Assembly: GCA_011799875.1 (NCBI GenBank)
Contig: CM022303.1
Coordinates: forward strand, 428,529,108-428,593,107
Length of the DNA: 64,000 nucleotides
Reading direction: 5' to 3'
DNA from: Thinopyrum elongatum
Taxonomy: Eukaryota; Streptophyta; Magnoliopsida; Poales; Poaceae
The position numbers and the translations under genes are program-made. Under the pieces are notes generated by a model that saw nothing but the letters and a program-made list of their open reading frames with translations, did no database searches and was not told the origin of the DNA. This document shows positions 62,243 to 64,000 of the stretch, one piece after another (the stretch's first letter is position 1; each line of letters starts with the position of its first letter).

Positions 62243-62403
62243 TTTTAAAGAAAACGAGACCAACCAGGGCTAGGCTAGCCTGTTGGCATTTTTTATAGAA
62301 GAAAACTCTGTGAGCACCAAGCGCTCGAGCCGAGACTCGAACCCTGGTGGGCTGGCTGCGAACTCTCGCGCCTTGCCAACGGAGCGTACACTCTATTCTC
62401 CAT
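62243..62403 (-). mobile_element. tRNA-derived SINE
   Basis: The minus strand carries an A-box-like CCGTTGGCAAGG (62371-62382) and a B box GGTTCGAGTCTC (62334-62345), the internal promoter of RNA polymerase III. It ends in TTTTCTTTAAAAAAAA. A 12-bp target duplication with one mismatch flanks it (TCGTAACATTTT at 62231-62242, TCGTAATATTTT at 62404-62415). The first copy of the segmental duplication lacks it, so the SINE came later. Confidence 0.75.
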
Positions 62404-62415
62404 TCGTAATATTTT

Positions 62416-63102
62416 CACTGTGAGGTGGGGCCGCAGTTGAGCAAACCGACCATCGGCAAATCCCCACCCCGCCCACCGCGCATCGGCTGAGTTAGAATTA
62501 GAAGAGAGAAACGAGGGAGAAGAGCTAGCTGTAGCACGGACGCTGTTGTTAGATGGGACTCGTGTTGATAGAATAGGAGTACTGAGTACTCGTACCTCTT
62601 TTTTTTATTTTTTGAGGGAAAAAGTAGTCGTACGTCTAGTACCACTAGTTTGGTGCGCGCGACCTATACCTGCCATCACTTTAGGTCTCTTTTTCGAACC
62701 GCAGCTACACTTCATAGTACATATTTTTTCACGCATTTATCCTCCTATATGTACTCCTCTATTTCCTATAGAGCATCTGGGTCATAGTGCATGCATGACT
62801 CGGAGCATATGCAACCATGCCGGCGTACTTTACATTTCAGACCTCACGAATTACATGCAAACCCCCCGCAGAAGAATAAATAAATAAATGAACTACTACA
62901 TGCAAACCGGATTATTTTCATAGAAACCGGAGCATGTTCATTAAATTTTGGACATAACACATTTATAAAAAATGACCGGACCTAAACCAGTCTATGGGCC
63001 TCTTTGATTCCCAGGATACTGAAAACACAGGAATGGGGAAAGTATGATGGTGATGAACCGAGACGAGGAGGAAGAGGAGTAGTACTGTACATGCTACAGA
63101 CT
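62416..63102. other. Intergenic stretch, no gene seen
   Basis: AT-rich sequence with short T-runs and many stops in all frames. A MITE-like fragment (CTCTTTGATTCCCAGGAT...ACACAGGAATGGGG) is at 63001-63040. Confidence 0.5.
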
Positions 63103-64000
63103 TGTAACACCCCCTGTAATAAGCTACAGTGATCACCCTTTTGATGAGGCCACATCATCATGATTAATAGTGCATAATCATCATTAGCATCATATTGCAT
63201 TTCAACTCCTAAGTCAAATTCAAATTTAAATGTAATTGGAATATAAAAGTTGTCCAACATAGAAACAAAAATGTCAGATAAGTAGCAATTATTCCAGAGG
63301 CTATTCTAAAATTGAAACCAACATCATTGGAATTGTATAGGTGACTCGAACATCCTCAAACAGTGGATAAAGATAATATTTAGTAACCATTTATTAAATC
63401 TGAAATAAATATGAAATTATGTTTTGCCCAAACTAGTTTTAGGTGTTAGGGAATAATGCACTGGTATTTATGAAATAAGTCACACTTTTTACAAAAACCA
63501 TTTGAGGCCTAAACATTTAACAGTAGAGAAAGAGAATAAAGAAGAAAAAAAGAAACGAAAAGGATAAAGGAACCCCCCCCCCCCCGACTGGGCCTCGGCC
63601 CACAAGCCACCGGGCCGCCAGGCCGGCCCAGCCGGCGCCTACTTAGCCGGCCACCCCCCCCAAACCTAACCCTACCCCCGATCCCCCCCTCCCCCTCGTT
63701 TTCTCCCCCCCCCCCCCATCTGGATCGGGATCCTTCGATCCCGTCCGCCCCGTCGCCGACGCCCTCGCCGACGCCGCCGCCACACCGACGTCGCCCCGTC
63801 CTCTCCTCTTCCCCGACCAGCCGCCTGGCGCTCGGTCGCCCCTTCCCTCGGCTGGATCTGGATCGGGGCGATCCCCCGATCCCGTCCGCCCTGTCGCCGT
63901 CGCCGTTGGACGCCACCGCCCGAGCCCGCTCTCCCTCGCGGCCTGCTCCCTCGACGCCGCTCGCCCCGACGCGCCCGACCCGCCGCCCTCGCCCTCGCCG
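63103..64000 (+). mobile_element. Start of an LTR of family A, continuing out of the window
   Basis: It begins TGTAACACCCCCTGTAATAAGCTACAGTGATCACCC and follows 18665-19150 with about one change in six to ten bases. A long C-run and a GC-rich CCG/GCCC-rich part follow. It is clearly more diverged than the two LTR copies at 18665 and 39317, so it is an older or different subfamily. The GC-rich tail (63580-64000) is open in several frames on both strands; I do not call it coding. Confidence 0.7.

Noticed and set aside
62334..62382. tRNA gene
   Set aside because: A and B boxes are present but no cloverleaf can be formed, and a poly(A) tail and target duplication mark it as a SINE.
63509..63916. 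Gly/Arg-rich 135-codon frame on the minus strand
   Set aside because: It is low-complexity GC-rich LTR sequence with long homopolymers; open frames arise from composition.

Overview
The window looks like nuclear DNA from a Triticeae grass (wheat, Aegilops, rye or barley type). The evidence is Stowaway miniature elements of the Thalos type, a tRNA-derived SINE, Ty3/gypsy LTRs opening with TGATACGTCTCCGACG, several CACTA DNA transposons, short GT-AG introns, and gene families typical of grasses (F-box/FBD, SINA-like, B3, WRN-like exonuclease). There is no bacterial or organellar signature. About three quarters of the 64 kb is transposon.

Region 1 (1-13922) is the inside and right end of a CACTA-type transposon whose left end lies outside the window. 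Clusters of a CACACGGTT / AACCGTGTG palindromic repeat punctuate it. Between the clusters sit four host-like gene modules: a B3-domain gene on the minus strand (438-3201), a zf-XS-like gene (6779-7798), a B3-plus-F-box/FBD gene (8641-11545, broken) and an intact 222-residue DEDD-type 3'-5' exonuclease ORF (12425-13093).

Region 2 (13923-44302) is a stack of LTR retrotransposons inserted into each other. A 3' gypsy remnant (D) was entered by a chromovirus-like gypsy element (B). The 5' LTR of B was entered by a long-LTR, non-coding element (A). The 5' LTR of A was entered by a copia-type, pol-less element (C) on the minus strand with target duplication GCCGA. One ORF of C was entered by a solo LTR (E) with target duplication ATCTT. 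A deletion later fused the 3' LTR of A to the gag of B. No element in the stack looks able to move by itself.

Region 3 (44303 to about 51990) is a second CACTA element whose left end interrupts the 3' LTR of B. It has a dense GGCCCAT/GGCCCGT subterminal array and a minus-strand spliced gene with tandemly duplicated exons and a coiled-coil C-terminus. A tandem array of a roughly 500-bp unit follows (51987-54800), then a promoter-like module; related copies of both lie upstream of the zf-XS gene in region 1.

Region 4 (55150-64000) is the most gene-like part. It holds a minus-strand gene for a decapeptide-repeat/coiled-coil protein (55423-56103), a decayed SINA-type E3 ligase gene (57249-58118), and a tandem segmental duplication carrying two intact 180-residue genes of unknown function (60052-60594 and 61548-62090). 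MITEs and a SINE are scattered between them. A further element of family A starts at 63103 and runs out of the window.

The positions come from reading the sequence by eye. Family names for transposons are given only at the level the sequence supports; exon borders are inferred from GT-AG sites and frame continuity.
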